Source of the DNA: Reyranella sp. | Lineage (GTDB): Bacteria; Pseudomonadota; Alphaproteobacteria; Reyranellales; Reyranellaceae | Direction: 5' to 3' | NCBI GenBank assembly: GCA_016780605.1 | Contig: JADHLS010000064.1 | Location: forward strand, 1-12,569 | DNA: 12,569 bases | Part shown: one piece after another, positions 5,789-12,569 of the stretch | Numbering within the stretch: the first letter of the stretch is position 1 | Layout of the letters: each line of letters opens with the position of its first letter | Position numbers and translations under genes: made by a program | The notes under the pieces: model-generated | Databases searched by the model: none | The model's input: the letters and a program-made list of their open reading frames with translations, nothing else | What the model was told of the DNA's origin: nothing

Positions 5789-6424
5789 TCAAGCGCCATG
5801 CTTGCCTGCATGCCAGCCGGTCGGGGCGAGGACTTTGCTGGCATAGTCCATCGGCGCCGCCTCGAGGTCGCTGGCGAAAGTGTCGTTCCAGCGATTGAGC
5901 CAGCCGAACAGCGAGATGACCGAGACGATTTCGACAATACCCACTTCCGTGAAGTGCGGGCGCAAAGCATCGAAGTGCGCGCGCGAGGCCTCGTTCGGCA
6001 CCCGGCCCGCCGCCAGCGCAAGAGCGACGGCGGCGCGTTCCGCGGGCGAGTAGATTGAATTTGTTTCGTAGGTCATCAGCGCTTCGATCTTCTCGACGGG
6101 CAGGCCGACCTTCGCGGAATTTGCCGCAGTGTGGGCCTGGCAGTAGCGGCATCCCGCCGTGGCGCTCACGGCATGGGCGACCAGCCATTTGAGCGGCGGC
6201 GGCACTTCACCGGGCTGGCGCATCACGACCGCGAGAAGCGCGCTGAATGCCCGCAACAACTCCGGCTTGCGGGCCATGATGCGCAGGCTTGTCGGTACGT
6301 ATCCGCTGAATTGACGCGAAAGGCTAACGACATCCTCGACATCGCGGAGCTGATCGTCCGTAAGAGGGACGAGGTGCGATGCATGCGCGCCGGAGCCTGT
6401 TTGGCTAATGCCGGACTGGGACAT
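5789..6424 (-). CDS. Carboxymuconolactone decarboxylase/AhpD-family peroxidase-related protein
   Basis: A 211-residue protein carrying the AhpD-type site GCRYCQAHTA, with Cys92, Cys95 and His98, inside a helical CMD domain (LVAHAVSATAGCRYCQ, then NSAKVGLPVEKIEALM). The second half contains LRPHFTEVGIVEIVSVISLFGWLNRWNDTF, the usual continuation of peroxidase-related CMD proteins. These enzymes reduce hydroperoxides or disulphides through the Cys pair. The start ATG has a GGAGG site at good distance. It lies 40 bases after the dehalogenase gene on the same strand and probably ends the merR-HAD-CMD transcript. Unlike the plus-strand AhpD-like gene it uses an ordinary Cys at the second position. 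Substrate unknown. Confidence 0.88.
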   Translation of the reverse strand: MSQSGISQTGSGAHASHLVPLTDDQLRDVEDVVSLSRQFSGYVPTSLRIMARKPELLRAFSALLAVVMRQPGEVPPPLKWLVAHAVSATAGCRYCQAHTAANSAKVGLPVEKIEALMTYETNSIYSPAERAAVALALAAGRVPNEASRAHFDALRPHFTEVGIVEIVSVISLFGWLNRWNDTFASDLEAAPMDYASKVLAPTGWHAGKHGA

Positions 6425-6464
6425 GGGTTTCCTCCGTGGTTGGGGTTGGCCGGGTCGGTCGCTC

Positions 6465-7160
6465 TCACAAGCCGAGAATCGGGATCAACTCGGCCAGCGT
6501 GCGCACTTGCCGGTCGGGCTTTCCGGGCAGGCGCTCGGGCCGCTGCCCATAGCGATTGCACCAAACGACACGCATGCCGAAGGCGGACGCGGCGTAGGCG
6601 TCCCAGGCATTGGACGACTGAAACGCCATCTCCTGCCGCGCTGCGCCCAGTCTGTCGACGGCCAGCTGATAGACCTTTGGATGGGTCTTGAAGACCCCGA
6701 CCTCTTCGACCGAGATCACGTGATCAAACAGGTCACCCAGACCGGCGTTTGACACGACGGCGTCGAGCATCTGCGGCGTCCCATTGGACAGAATCGCCGT
6801 CTTGAGGCCGGCGGATTTGAGTCTGCGAAGCGTCTGCGGCACCTCGGGAAAGGCCTTCAAGTTCAAATAGAGCGACATGAGCCTGTCCGTCAGAGCGCGG
6901 TCGCCAATGTCGAGCGCATCCAGCGCATACTCGAGTGCGTCCCGCGTCACCGTCCAAAAATCGGCATGGTTCCCTTGAAGCGTGCGCAGCCAAGTATACT
7001 GAAGCTGCTTGTCGCGCCAAAGAGCCGTCAGTGCACCCGTCTTCTGGCCCAGGACGTCCGCGCAACCGGCCGCGGCCGACGCAAAGTCGAAAAGAGTACC
7101 GTAGGCATCGAACACGCAGGCGCGGATTCCAGTGAGCTTTTCATCGTGCGTCTCAGTCAT
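6465..7160 (-). CDS. Haloacid dehalogenase, type II (L-2-haloacid dehalogenase family)
   Basis: A 231-residue protein of the HAD superfamily. The nucleophile Asp18 lies in VFDAYGTLFD, the conserved Arg49 in WRDKQLQY is the type II substrate/halide arginine, Ser125 is in LSNG (motif II), Lys158 is in KTHPKVY (motif III), and motif IV reads SSNAWDAYAASAFG. Together these fit L-2-haloacid dehalogenases, which hydrolyse the carbon-halogen bond of short 2-haloacids, although many homologues have other or unknown substrates. The ATG at 7160 has a weak GAGG site. It is 37 bases downstream of merR and on the same strand, so it is likely cotranscribed with the mercury regulator. Whether it has anything to do with mercury is unknown. 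Confidence 0.9.
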   Translation of the reverse strand: MTETHDEKLTGIRACVFDAYGTLFDFASAAAGCADVLGQKTGALTALWRDKQLQYTWLRTLQGNHADFWTVTRDALEYALDALDIGDRALTDRLMSLYLNLKAFPEVPQTLRRLKSAGLKTAILSNGTPQMLDAVVSNAGLGDLFDHVISVEEVGVFKTHPKVYQLAVDRLGAARQEMAFQSSNAWDAYAASAFGMRVVWCNRYGQRPERLPGKPDRQVRTLAELIPILGL

Positions 7161-7197
7161 GTTGGAGACCTCTACTTTGAACTCAAGCCGAGCCTTA

Positions 7198-7656
7198 TCA
7201 CGGCCTTGGCGAGTGCGGCGCGGAAGCCAGGCCGCTTGAGTCGAACAACGCGTCGACTATGGGGCATTTCGGGATCGTGCCACCATGGCATTGCATCGCC
7301 ATTCGCGTCAGCACGCTCTTCATCTTCCTCAGGTCGGCGATCTTTCGCTCGATGTCGTGGGCGTGCGCTTGGGCCAGCTTCTCGATCTGTCCGCACGTGT
7401 ACTTGCCGCCATCGACTAGGCGCAAGAGCCCGCGAATTTCCTCCAAGGTGAACCCGAGCTCGCGGCCGCGGCGGACAAAGTTCAGGCGTCGCACGAGCCC
7501 GCTATCGTATAGACGATGTCCACCGCCGCTGCGCGGTGGCGGCGGTAGAACGCCGATGCGCTCGTAGTAGCGGATGGTCTCGATATGGCAGCCCGATCGG
7601 GCGGCGAGCACGCCCCGTGTCAGCAATCCCTCACCTCCGGCCTCTTTGCGTGGCAT
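7198..7656 (-). CDS. merR: MerR mercury-responsive transcriptional regulator
   Basis: A 152-residue MerR-family regulator. The N-terminal winged helix reads TRGVLAARSGCHIETIRYYERIGVLPPPPR, followed by GGHRLYD, a long dimerisation helix, and a C-terminal metal site. Cys88 (YTCGQ), Cys123 (MQCHGG) and Cys131 (PKCPIV) match the three mercury-binding cysteines of MerR in Tn501/Tn21 (82, 117, 126), which supports Hg(II) rather than copper or zinc sensing. I chose the ATG at 7656 because GGAGG lies 8 bases upstream; a longer frame starts at a TTG five codons earlier. It is divergent from merTPA, and a dyad operator lies in the gap. It appears to lead a minus-strand operon including the dehalogenase and CMD genes. 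Confidence 0.93.
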   Translation of the reverse strand: MPRKEAGGEGLLTRGVLAARSGCHIETIRYYERIGVLPPPPRSGGGHRLYDSGLVRRLNFVRRGRELGFTLEEIRGLLRLVDGGKYTCGQIEKLAQAHAHDIERKIADLRKMKSVLTRMAMQCHGGTIPKCPIVDALFDSSGLASAPHSPRP

Positions 7657-7792
7657 GGCACCGACCTCCAATCCGTCACGACCCTAGTAGTGCGCCGCGA
7701 TGCCAGGGACAAGGAAGGGTCGTGCTCGGGCGGCAGGCCCCGCGCAAGAAGGAGACCTCACGTAGCCGTGTTGTTTCGTGCAATTTTCGGGC

Positions 7793-7823
7793 TTGAACCT
7801 GTAGTTGCTACAGAGCCCATGTT
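7793..7823 (+). promoter_or_regulatory. MerR operator-promoter of merTPA
   Basis: A -35 like TTGAAC (7793-7798) and a weak -10 CATGTT (7818-7823) are separated by 19 bases, the over-long spacing that MerR-type activators correct by twisting DNA. Inside the spacer lies a perfect dyad, CTGTAG-TTG-CTACAG (7799-7813). It is followed by merT about 33 bases downstream. The merR transcript probably starts in the same 199-base gap in the other direction, which would allow autorepression. Confidence 0.75.
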
Positions 7824-7855
7824 CGAGCCATCTGCAGCAGAAAGGGCTTCGCGCC

Positions 7856-8245
7856 ATGGTTCATACGGCCCATAGATTCGCCGCCGATCCAACGCCGGCC
7901 GCGCGCAAAGCGGGGCTGGCGTTGGTGGCAGGCATTCTGGGAGCCCTCGCTGCCGCCTCGTGCTGCGTCGTTCCCTTCGCCCTCTTCATACTCGGCGTGA
8001 GCGGCGCCTGGATCGGCAATCTCACGGCGCTCAAACCCTACCAGCCAGTTTTCGCCATCATCGCCATCGGCTTCCTCGGTTACGGCTTTTATCACGTCTA
8101 CACGAAGCCGAAAGTCGCCTGCGCTGAGGATTCCTACTGCGCGCGGCCTGGCTCCGGACGCCTGACCAAGATCGGGCTATGGACCGCAACGGTGCTGATC
8201 GTGCTCGCCCTGGGGTTCCCGAAAATTGCCCCGCTCTTTCTCTAA
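7856..8245 (+). CDS. merT: MerT mercuric ion transport protein
   Basis: A 129-residue inner-membrane protein with three predicted helices. A vicinal Cys36-Cys37 pair sits in the first helix (AASCCVVPF), followed by GVSGAWIGNLTALKPYQPVF, a signature stretch of MerT. A second pair, Cys89 and Cys95 (ACAEDSYC), lies in the loop after helix two, and the last helix ends LALGFPKIAPLF as in classical MerT. It takes Hg(II) from periplasmic MerP and passes it inward to MerA. The ATG at 7856 is chosen; the frame opens at 7805, but that is inside the MerR operator. An AAAGGG site precedes it. merP follows after 25 bases. Confidence 0.93.
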   Translation: MVHTAHRFAADPTPAARKAGLALVAGILGALAAASCCVVPFALFILGVSGAWIGNLTALKPYQPVFAIIAIGFLGYGFYHVYTKPKVACAEDSYCARPGSGRLTKIGLWTATVLIVLALGFPKIAPLFL

Positions 8246-8270
8246 CCCGCCAACCTTGAAAAGGAGACCC

Positions 8271-8570
8271 ATGATGTCACGTTGGAATATCGTCGCCGTG
8301 GCCTTAGCCGCCACATTTGTGCCGATGGCTGCACAGGCGGCCGATAAGACCGCTGTGCTGAGCGTCGAAAACGCCACATGCGAACTCTGCGGCCCGATCG
8401 TAAAGAAGGCGCTGTTGCGTGTTTCGGGCGTGAGAGCGGTGCAATTCCAGGAGCCCAGCGCGAACGATCCTGCTGTGGCGACGGTGACCTTCGACGAAGC
8501 AACTGCCGACGTCGCCAAGCTGATCGCGGCCACTACGAACGCAGGCTATCCGTCCCAACTCAAGAATTGA
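8271..8570 (+). CDS. merP: MerP periplasmic mercury-binding protein
   Basis: A 99-residue protein with a signal peptide (about residues 1-23, ending AAQAA) and one heavy-metal-associated domain. The metal motif reads NATCELC (Cys37, Cys40) where the usual MerP/HMA motif has GMTCxxC, so the Met is replaced by Ala. The following VKKALLRVSGVRAVQF and VATVTFDEATADVAKLIAATTNAGYPS match the beta-alpha-beta fold. It collects Hg(II) in the periplasm for MerT. AAGGAG lies just before two consecutive ATG codons at 8271 and 8274; the first is used here. merA begins 39 bases downstream. Confidence 0.92.
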   Translation: MMSRWNIVAVALAATFVPMAAQAADKTAVLSVENATCELCGPIVKKALLRVSGVRAVQFQEPSANDPAVATVTFDEATADVAKLIAATTNAGYPSQLKN

Positions 8571-8609
8571 CGCAACGGTCGAGTGACCTGGAGATCTGGG
8601 AGTCCGCCA

Positions 8610-10052
8610 ATGATCACAGCTATTGACTGTTGCGCCCCGAGCGTACGCGGGAAGAAGGCGACCTACGATCTGGCCGTTATCGGTGCTGGCTCGGCGGGAT
8701 TCTCGGCGGCGATCACCGCTGCCGAGCTGGGCGCCAGGGTGGCCCTGATCGGTCATGGGGTCATTGGTGGCACTTGCGTCAATGTCGGCTGCGTTCCATC
8801 CAAGACCCTGATCCGGGCGACCGAGACCCTGCACCAGGCAAATACCGCCCAGCGCTTCGCCGGCATGCATGTCGCCGGGCACGTTGCGGATTGGCGCGCG
8901 CTCGTGCGCCAGAAGGACGAGTTGGTCGCGGCGTTGCGGCAGGCGAAGTATATCGACCTGTTGCCCAGCTACGATTCAATCACCTATCGTGAAGGCGCCG
9001 CTCGCCTGACCGAAGGTGGCGTGATAGTGGCCTCCGAAGCCATCGCTGCTGGAAGGGTGATCGTCGCCACTGGTGCGTCGCCCGCCCTGCCAGCCATCCC
9101 GGGACTCGCCACCGTTCACTATTTCACGAGCACGACGGCGCTCGAACTGGAACGGCTGCCAGGGTCACTGCTCATCGTCGGCGGCGGCTATGTCGGATGC
9201 GAGCTCGGTCAAATGTTCGCCAGGGCTGGCGTCAAAGTCACCATCGCCACGCGTCGCGGCTTGCTGCCTGAATCCGAGCCTGAAATCGGGGCGGCTTTGA
9301 CGCGTTACTTCACCCAAGAAGGCATCCTCGTCCGCTCGGGGCTTTCTTACCAAAGCATACGGAAAACACCTCAAGGCATCGCGTTGTCAGTTCTTGCCGA
9401 TGCGTCAGCTGAGACACTAGTCGCGGAGCAGGTCCTGGTCGCAACCGGTCGCCAGCCCAACACCGAAGGGCTGGGTTTGCTCGAGGCCGGCGTCGAACTC
9501 CTGCCCGAGGGCGGCATCAGGATAGACGACCGCATGCGCACCTCGAAGCCCGACACCTATGCCGCGGGCGACGTGACGGGGCACGATCAGTTCGTCTATA
9601 TGGCGGCGTACGGCGCGCGGCTAGCCGCAGAAAATGCGCTCAACGGTAACAGCAAGCCGTACGACGCCTCGGCAATGCCGGCGGTCGTGTTCACGGATCC
9701 GCAGATTGCGAGCGTCGGACTGACAGAAGCCCGGGCACGCGCTGCCGGAACGAAGGTCAAGATTTCGACAGTCGATCTCTCCAATGTGCCGCGCGCGCTT
9801 GCGGCCCGCGACACGCGCGGCCTGATCAAGCTGATCGCCGACGCGACAAGCGGCAAGCTGCTCGGCGCCCATATTCTGGCGCCCGAAGGTGCCGACAGTA
9901 TCCAGACGGCGGCGGTGGCGATCAAAGCGGGCTTCACCGTCGAACAACTGGCCAACACGATCTTTCCCTACCTGACCACGGTCGAAGGACTGAAACTCGC
10001 GGCCCAGGCCTTCAGCAAGGACGTTGCCAAGCTGTCTTGCTGCGCCGGCTAG
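8610..10052 (+). CDS. merA: MerA mercuric reductase, without N-terminal HMA domain
   Basis: A 480-residue flavoprotein disulphide reductase. FAD-binding GAGSAG (25-30), redox-active CVNVGCVPSK (Cys56, Cys61), NAD(P)-binding IVGGGYVGCELG, second FAD motif YAAGDVTG, and a dimerisation domain ending FPYLTTVEGLKLAAQAF. The C-terminus KLSCCAG carries the vicinal Cys477-Cys478 that deliver Hg(II) to the partner active site, which separates MerA from lipoamide dehydrogenase. It reduces Hg(II) to Hg(0) with NADPH. There is no NmerA domain; instead the short N-terminal extension contains a Cys7-Cys8 pair. The ATG at 8610 with GGGAG upstream is preferred over a GTG at 8583. It is the last gene of merTPA. 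Confidence 0.95.
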   Translation: MITAIDCCAPSVRGKKATYDLAVIGAGSAGFSAAITAAELGARVALIGHGVIGGTCVNVGCVPSKTLIRATETLHQANTAQRFAGMHVAGHVADWRALVRQKDELVAALRQAKYIDLLPSYDSITYREGAARLTEGGVIVASEAIAAGRVIVATGASPALPAIPGLATVHYFTSTTALELERLPGSLLIVGGGYVGCELGQMFARAGVKVTIATRRGLLPESEPEIGAALTRYFTQEGILVRSGLSYQSIRKTPQGIALSVLADASAETLVAEQVLVATGRQPNTEGLGLLEAGVELLPEGGIRIDDRMRTSKPDTYAAGDVTGHDQFVYMAAYGARLAAENALNGNSKPYDASAMPAVVFTDPQIASVGLTEARARAAGTKVKISTVDLSNVPRALAARDTRGLIKLIADATSGKLLGAHILAPEGADSIQTAAVAIKAGFTVEQLANTIFPYLTTVEGLKLAAQAFSKDVAKLSCCAG

Positions 10053-10536
10053 GCGCGACGGAAGCAGCGGTATGGCGGGCCGGCGGAACGAATATGTCGC
10101 GAACCCTCACTCGAGGTCTCATCCCGCAGCTCGCGGCCCATCCGTCCGCAATGGAATGGGCCGCCATCACCCGGTCGGAGATCGCAGCCGCGATCCACGT
10201 TCCCCCGTAGCCACCGAGATGCTCGCCTCCGCGCCCGAGCGGCGCAGGTCGCGCTGCAATGCCGAGCGCGTGTGCGGCAATAGGCGAGACATCGGCAAGA
10301 CCAGATTGTTTGCATCAATGCCATCGAGCGCGCGGAATACGCGCCGACCGACTTCGTTGCCAGGGCCACCGAAGAGACCTCGCGAGGTCGCGCCCACCCT
10401 TGGAAGACGAAACCTTTCCGATCGACGAAGCGAATATGGAGTTAGAGATTGCAGAGAGCGGCGATGGTGTGAGTAGGTAGGATGATTCCATATCGGTGCA
10501 AGGAATCCCCCAACGACCTCGGCGATAGGAGCAGTC
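10053..10536 (+). other. Gene-poor stretch, possibly a decayed gene
   Basis: Open frames exist on both strands but none has a convincing protein. On the plus strand an ATG at 10094 begins a coding-like piece (MSRTLTRGLIPQLAAHPSAM and on to about 10207, ending in TAG). After a change of frame, a helical-looking piece around 10221-10420 contains INAIERAEYAPTDFVARA, interrupted by one stop. This could be the remains of a frameshifted gene, but I recognise no family. No terminator or repeat stands out. Confidence 0.3.
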
Positions 10537-11682
10537 ATGCGAGAGCACGCGAGTGAAAGACCAGTGGCTCACTTAGGCCAGGTCGCGCTCGTGCTCCAGG
10601 GTGGCGGTGCGCTTGGTGCCTATCAGGTTGGTGTCTTCCGCGCACTTGCGGAAGCTTGCTATTCGCCAGACTGGTTCGCGGGCACGTCGATTGGGGCCAT
10701 CAACGCAGCGATCATGGCTGGGAACGCGCCCGAGCTGCGGCTGGCCAGGCTCGAGAAGTTCTGGAAAGACATTTCCCGCACCATTCCCTGGCAAGCGCCG
10801 GCCAAAGGGCCGCTCCGCCGCGCTTTCAATGCTTGGAGTGCTTGGCAGACCGCAGCTTTTGGCCAACCCGGTTTCTTTCACTGGCGCGCAGTGAGCCCGT
10901 GGTTTTTGTCCTCGAGCACGCCCGCGGCGCTCAGCTATTACAGCGCCGAAGAGCTATCTCGAAAGCTCGAGGAGATCATCGACCTCGACATCATCAACAA
11001 CGGGGCCGTGAGGCTCAGCCTCGGTGCGGTGAAGGTGTCATCCGGTGAGCAAGTATATTTCGACAGCCGGACTCAGCGGATCAGCCACGAGCACATCATG
11101 GCGAGCGCCGCCCTTCCGCCCGCCTTTCCTCCGGTCGAGATTGATGGAGAGTGGTATTGGGACGGTGGCATCGTGTCGAATACACCGCTCGACGTCATCA
11201 TCGATCAACGTCCCCGACGCAGCACTTTATGCTTCATGGTCGATCTCTTCGATTCCGCGGGGCCGGTGCCACGGACAATCGAAGACGTCGAAGCGCGTCA
11301 CAAAGATATTATTTATGCCAGCCGGTCCGGCCGTAGCATCGAAGCCCACCGCGCCAAGCACGACCTTCGCCGCGCGGTGATGGGCCTATGGGACGCATTG
11401 CCGCCGGACCGCCAGAAGGATCCGCATCTCAATGCCCTAGCGGAGCTCGGCTGCACGACCACGATGCACATCGTACGCCTCGTTCACCAAACCGAGCCGG
11501 AGGAGCTGTCGAGCAAAGACTACGACTTTTCCGAAATCGCGATCGGAGAGCGAACCGCCGCCGGTTATCGCGATGCCAAATGCATGCTGGAGGACGAGCC
11601 ATGGCTCGATCCTGTACCCCCCGATGTCGGCGCCGTGATTCACGAATTGACTAACAAAGGTGCAGCGCGAGCAGCCAGGTAG
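10537..11682 (+). CDS. Patatin-like phospholipase with C-terminal DUF3734
   Basis: A 381-residue patatin-family lipid hydrolase. The oxyanion loop GGGALGAYQVGVF (22-34), nucleophile Ser51 in GTSIG (49-53) and catalytic Asp209 in WDGG (208-211) form the complete Ser-Asp dyad. The C-terminal part (residues about 260-345, with IIYASRSGRSIEAHR) matches the DUF3734 extension found in many alpha- and betaproteobacterial patatins linked to lipid or polyhydroxybutyrate metabolism. No signal peptide or membrane segment is evident. The ATG has an AGGAG site five bases upstream. It stands alone, after the gene-poor stretch and convergent to the conjugation genes, so its context gives no function. Confidence 0.92.
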   Translation: MREHASERPVAHLGQVALVLQGGGALGAYQVGVFRALAEACYSPDWFAGTSIGAINAAIMAGNAPELRLARLEKFWKDISRTIPWQAPAKGPLRRAFNAWSAWQTAAFGQPGFFHWRAVSPWFLSSSTPAALSYYSAEELSRKLEEIIDLDIINNGAVRLSLGAVKVSSGEQVYFDSRTQRISHEHIMASAALPPAFPPVEIDGEWYWDGGIVSNTPLDVIIDQRPRRSTLCFMVDLFDSAGPVPRTIEDVEARHKDIIYASRSGRSIEAHRAKHDLRRAVMGLWDALPPDRQKDPHLNALAELGCTTTMHIVRLVHQTEPEELSSKDYDFSEIAIGERTAAGYRDAKCMLEDEPWLDPVPPDVGAVIHELTNKGAARAAR

Positions 11683-11826
11683 AGCTGCTGGTTCGCCTTT
11701 ATCCCGATATAAGTGACGTGGGCTCGGTTCAACAGGAATTCTTCGCTCGAATGATTACGGAGGCAAGATTGAACTGCTCATGGCAGGTCGCGAGGACGGC
11801 ACTTGGCGCGATTCTGTCGCCAAGCG
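11683..11826 (+). other. Short gap between the patatin gene and the conjugative-element genes
   Basis: The two flanking genes converge here. No terminator hairpin is obvious. On the plus strand a short open stretch around 11741-11820 reads SNDYGGKIELLMAGREDGTW, which looks protein-like. It has no start with a ribosome site and runs into the end of the DUF736 gene on the other strand. It may be a remnant of a host gene cut by the element, or chance. Confidence 0.3.
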
Positions 11827-12144
11827 CTATGGCCGTCGCCTGCTCCACATCAACCGAGCCGAGATCCCATCAGCCGCCGTGATCATCGCTCCGTTCAACG
11901 GCTGCGACAGACTGGGATCATCAAGGCGCACGTGGAGATACTTCCCTGCACGATCGTTGTTCCTCCGGTCTCGCCAAGCTGCGCCGATTTCGCTGGCGCC
12001 TACGTATATTCGGTAATCCGGCGCCTGATCGTTGTTGCGATTGTCGTTGGGAACGAAGCGGACCCTGCTATTGACCATCAACGTGCGTATCCGGCCGACC
12101 CAACCTCCGTCCTTGGAGGGCGTAAACGTTCCGATGGTGGCCAT
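11827..12144 (-). CDS. DUF736 family protein of a conjugative element
   Basis: A 105-residue protein starting MATIGTFTPSKDGGWVGRIRTL, with the middle motif DYRIYVGASEIGAAW and the C-terminal block YLHVRLDDPSLSQPLNGAMI, ending in MWSRRR. These are the hallmarks of DUF736, a small cytosolic family common in integrative and conjugative elements and plasmids of proteobacteria; its biochemical role is unknown. GGGAGG lies six bases before the ATG. It follows the DUF2274 gene with an 11-base gap on the same strand, and being the last gene of the block it may mark the element's edge or the start of a cargo region. Confidence 0.9.
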   Translation of the reverse strand: MATIGTFTPSKDGGWVGRIRTLMVNSRVRFVPNDNRNNDQAPDYRIYVGASEIGAAWRDRRNNDRAGKYLHVRLDDPSLSQPLNGAMITAADGISARLMWSRRRP

Positions 12145-12155
12145 CCAAACCTCCC

Positions 12156-12449
12156 TCAGCTCTCGGGTGGTGACGCATCGCCCAAACGCTGTTTCTGTCG
12201 TGTCGCCCTGGTGCCGGCCCGCATTGCCTCGGCAGGCCGGTTCTTGAGCGCCTTGGTGTAGCTCCGATCGCTGGCCAAGAAACTCTCCAGCATAAAGGGA
12301 ATGAGCTCGGGCACGGGCTCGGTCTGGCCGTAGGTCTCACGGTACAGCTCCGCATAGGCTTGAAGTGCCCGATTAAGGCTTGGCGTGATCGTGATCGTGA
12401 GCTTGACCGGCGTGCGGTCCGGCAGCTTCTCGAGCTTGAGATCGCCCAT
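12156..12449 (-). CDS. DUF2274 protein following trbI
   Basis: A 97-residue protein, MGDLKLEKLPDRTPVKLTITITPSLNRALQAYAELY, with a basic tail. The beta strand plus helix layout (VKLTITITPSLNRAL) suggests a ribbon-helix-helix-like fold. DUF2274 genes directly follow trbI in Tn4371-like conjugative elements, as here, where its ATG lies 10 bases after the trbI stop with a GGAGG site between. The function is unknown; a role in mating-pair gene expression is a guess. Confidence 0.88.
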   Translation of the reverse strand: MGDLKLEKLPDRTPVKLTITITPSLNRALQAYAELYRETYGQTEPVPELIPFMLESFLASDRSYTKALKNRPAEAMRAGTRATRQKQRLGDASPPES

Positions 12450-12459
12450 GATCCCTCCC

Positions 12460-12569
12460 TCACCTCTGATAGGGCCGCAACACCAGATCCTTGTGCACGA
12501 TGACGCGCAGCGGCCAGCCCGGCCGCACGGTGATGGTGGGCTGGATGTTGAGATCCTTCTGCACGATCC
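12460..12569 (-). CDS. trbI: TrbI conjugal transfer protein, C-terminal end only
   Basis: The last 35 codons and the stop of a minus-strand gene that enters from the right edge. The residues include DLNIQPTITVRPGWPLRVIV and end KDLVLRPYQR, the well conserved C-terminus of TrbI (VirB10-like) of the P-type IV secretion system. TrbI bridges inner and outer membranes in the mating channel. The adjacent DUF2274 gene supports the call. The rest of the trb operon should lie to the right of this window. Confidence 0.88.
   Translation of the reverse strand, partial: IVQKDLNIQPTITVRPGWPLRVIVHKDLVLRPYQR

Noticed and set aside
10041..10055. Hairpin GCGCC/GGCGC at the end of merA as a terminator
   Set aside because: Only five base pairs overlapping the stop codon, with no T-run after it.
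10024..10476. Plus-strand open frame of 150 codons after merA
   Set aside because: It starts inside merA and its product is an Arg/Pro-rich sequence without family features. Protein-like stretches in this area lie in other frames.
11780..12016. Plus-strand open frame of 78 codons
   Set aside because: Most of it is antisense to the clearly recognisable DUF736 gene and it has no ribosome site; at most its first part is a remnant.

Overview
This window reads as a high-GC proteobacterial accessory region, most likely from an alphaproteobacterium. The basis is a SigF/NrsF-type sigma factor pair, a patatin of the DUF3734 class, and a trbI-DUF2274 conjugation module. It is organised around metal and redox stress. 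I saw no rRNA, tRNA, CRISPR array or transposase.

Left part (1-3700). A secreted or anchored thioredoxin-like protein runs off the left edge on the minus strand. Next come nrtS, nrsF (anti-sigma, DUF1109) and an ECF sigma factor gene, which form a minus-strand operon in the order sigma-nrsF-nrtS. Reading outward on the plus strand are a four-helix membrane protein and an AhpD-like gene. The AhpD-like gene appears to stop at a TGA at 3317-3319, but the frame stays open to 3679. That TGA sits exactly at the second cysteine of an AhpD C-x-x-C-x-x-x-H site and is followed by a good bacterial SECIS candidate, so the gene most likely encodes a selenoprotein of 373 residues.

Middle left (3700-5765). 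A bufferin operon, bufA (BufA2-like cysteine-rich precursor), bufB (DUF692/MNIO) and bufC (DUF2063), with a strong hairpin between bufA and bufB. The pattern GTAACC-N16-CGAA, which I recall as the Caulobacter SigF promoter, occurs exactly in front of the membrane-protein/selenoprotein pair and exactly in front of bufA. A one-mismatch copy (GTAACT-N16-CGAA) precedes the thioredoxin gene. The sigma factor encoded here therefore probably controls all three units.

Middle right (5789-10052). A mercury-resistance locus. merR is followed on the minus strand by a type II haloacid dehalogenase and a second AhpD/CMD-family protein, apparently in one operon. merT, merP and merA run divergently on the plus strand behind a MerR-type operator with a 19-bp promoter spacer.

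Right part (10053-12569). About 480 bases without a convincing gene, then a patatin-like phospholipase, then the edge of a conjugative element on the minus strand: the end of trbI, a DUF2274 gene and a DUF736 gene. The metal-resistance genes may be cargo of, or neighbours to, that element.
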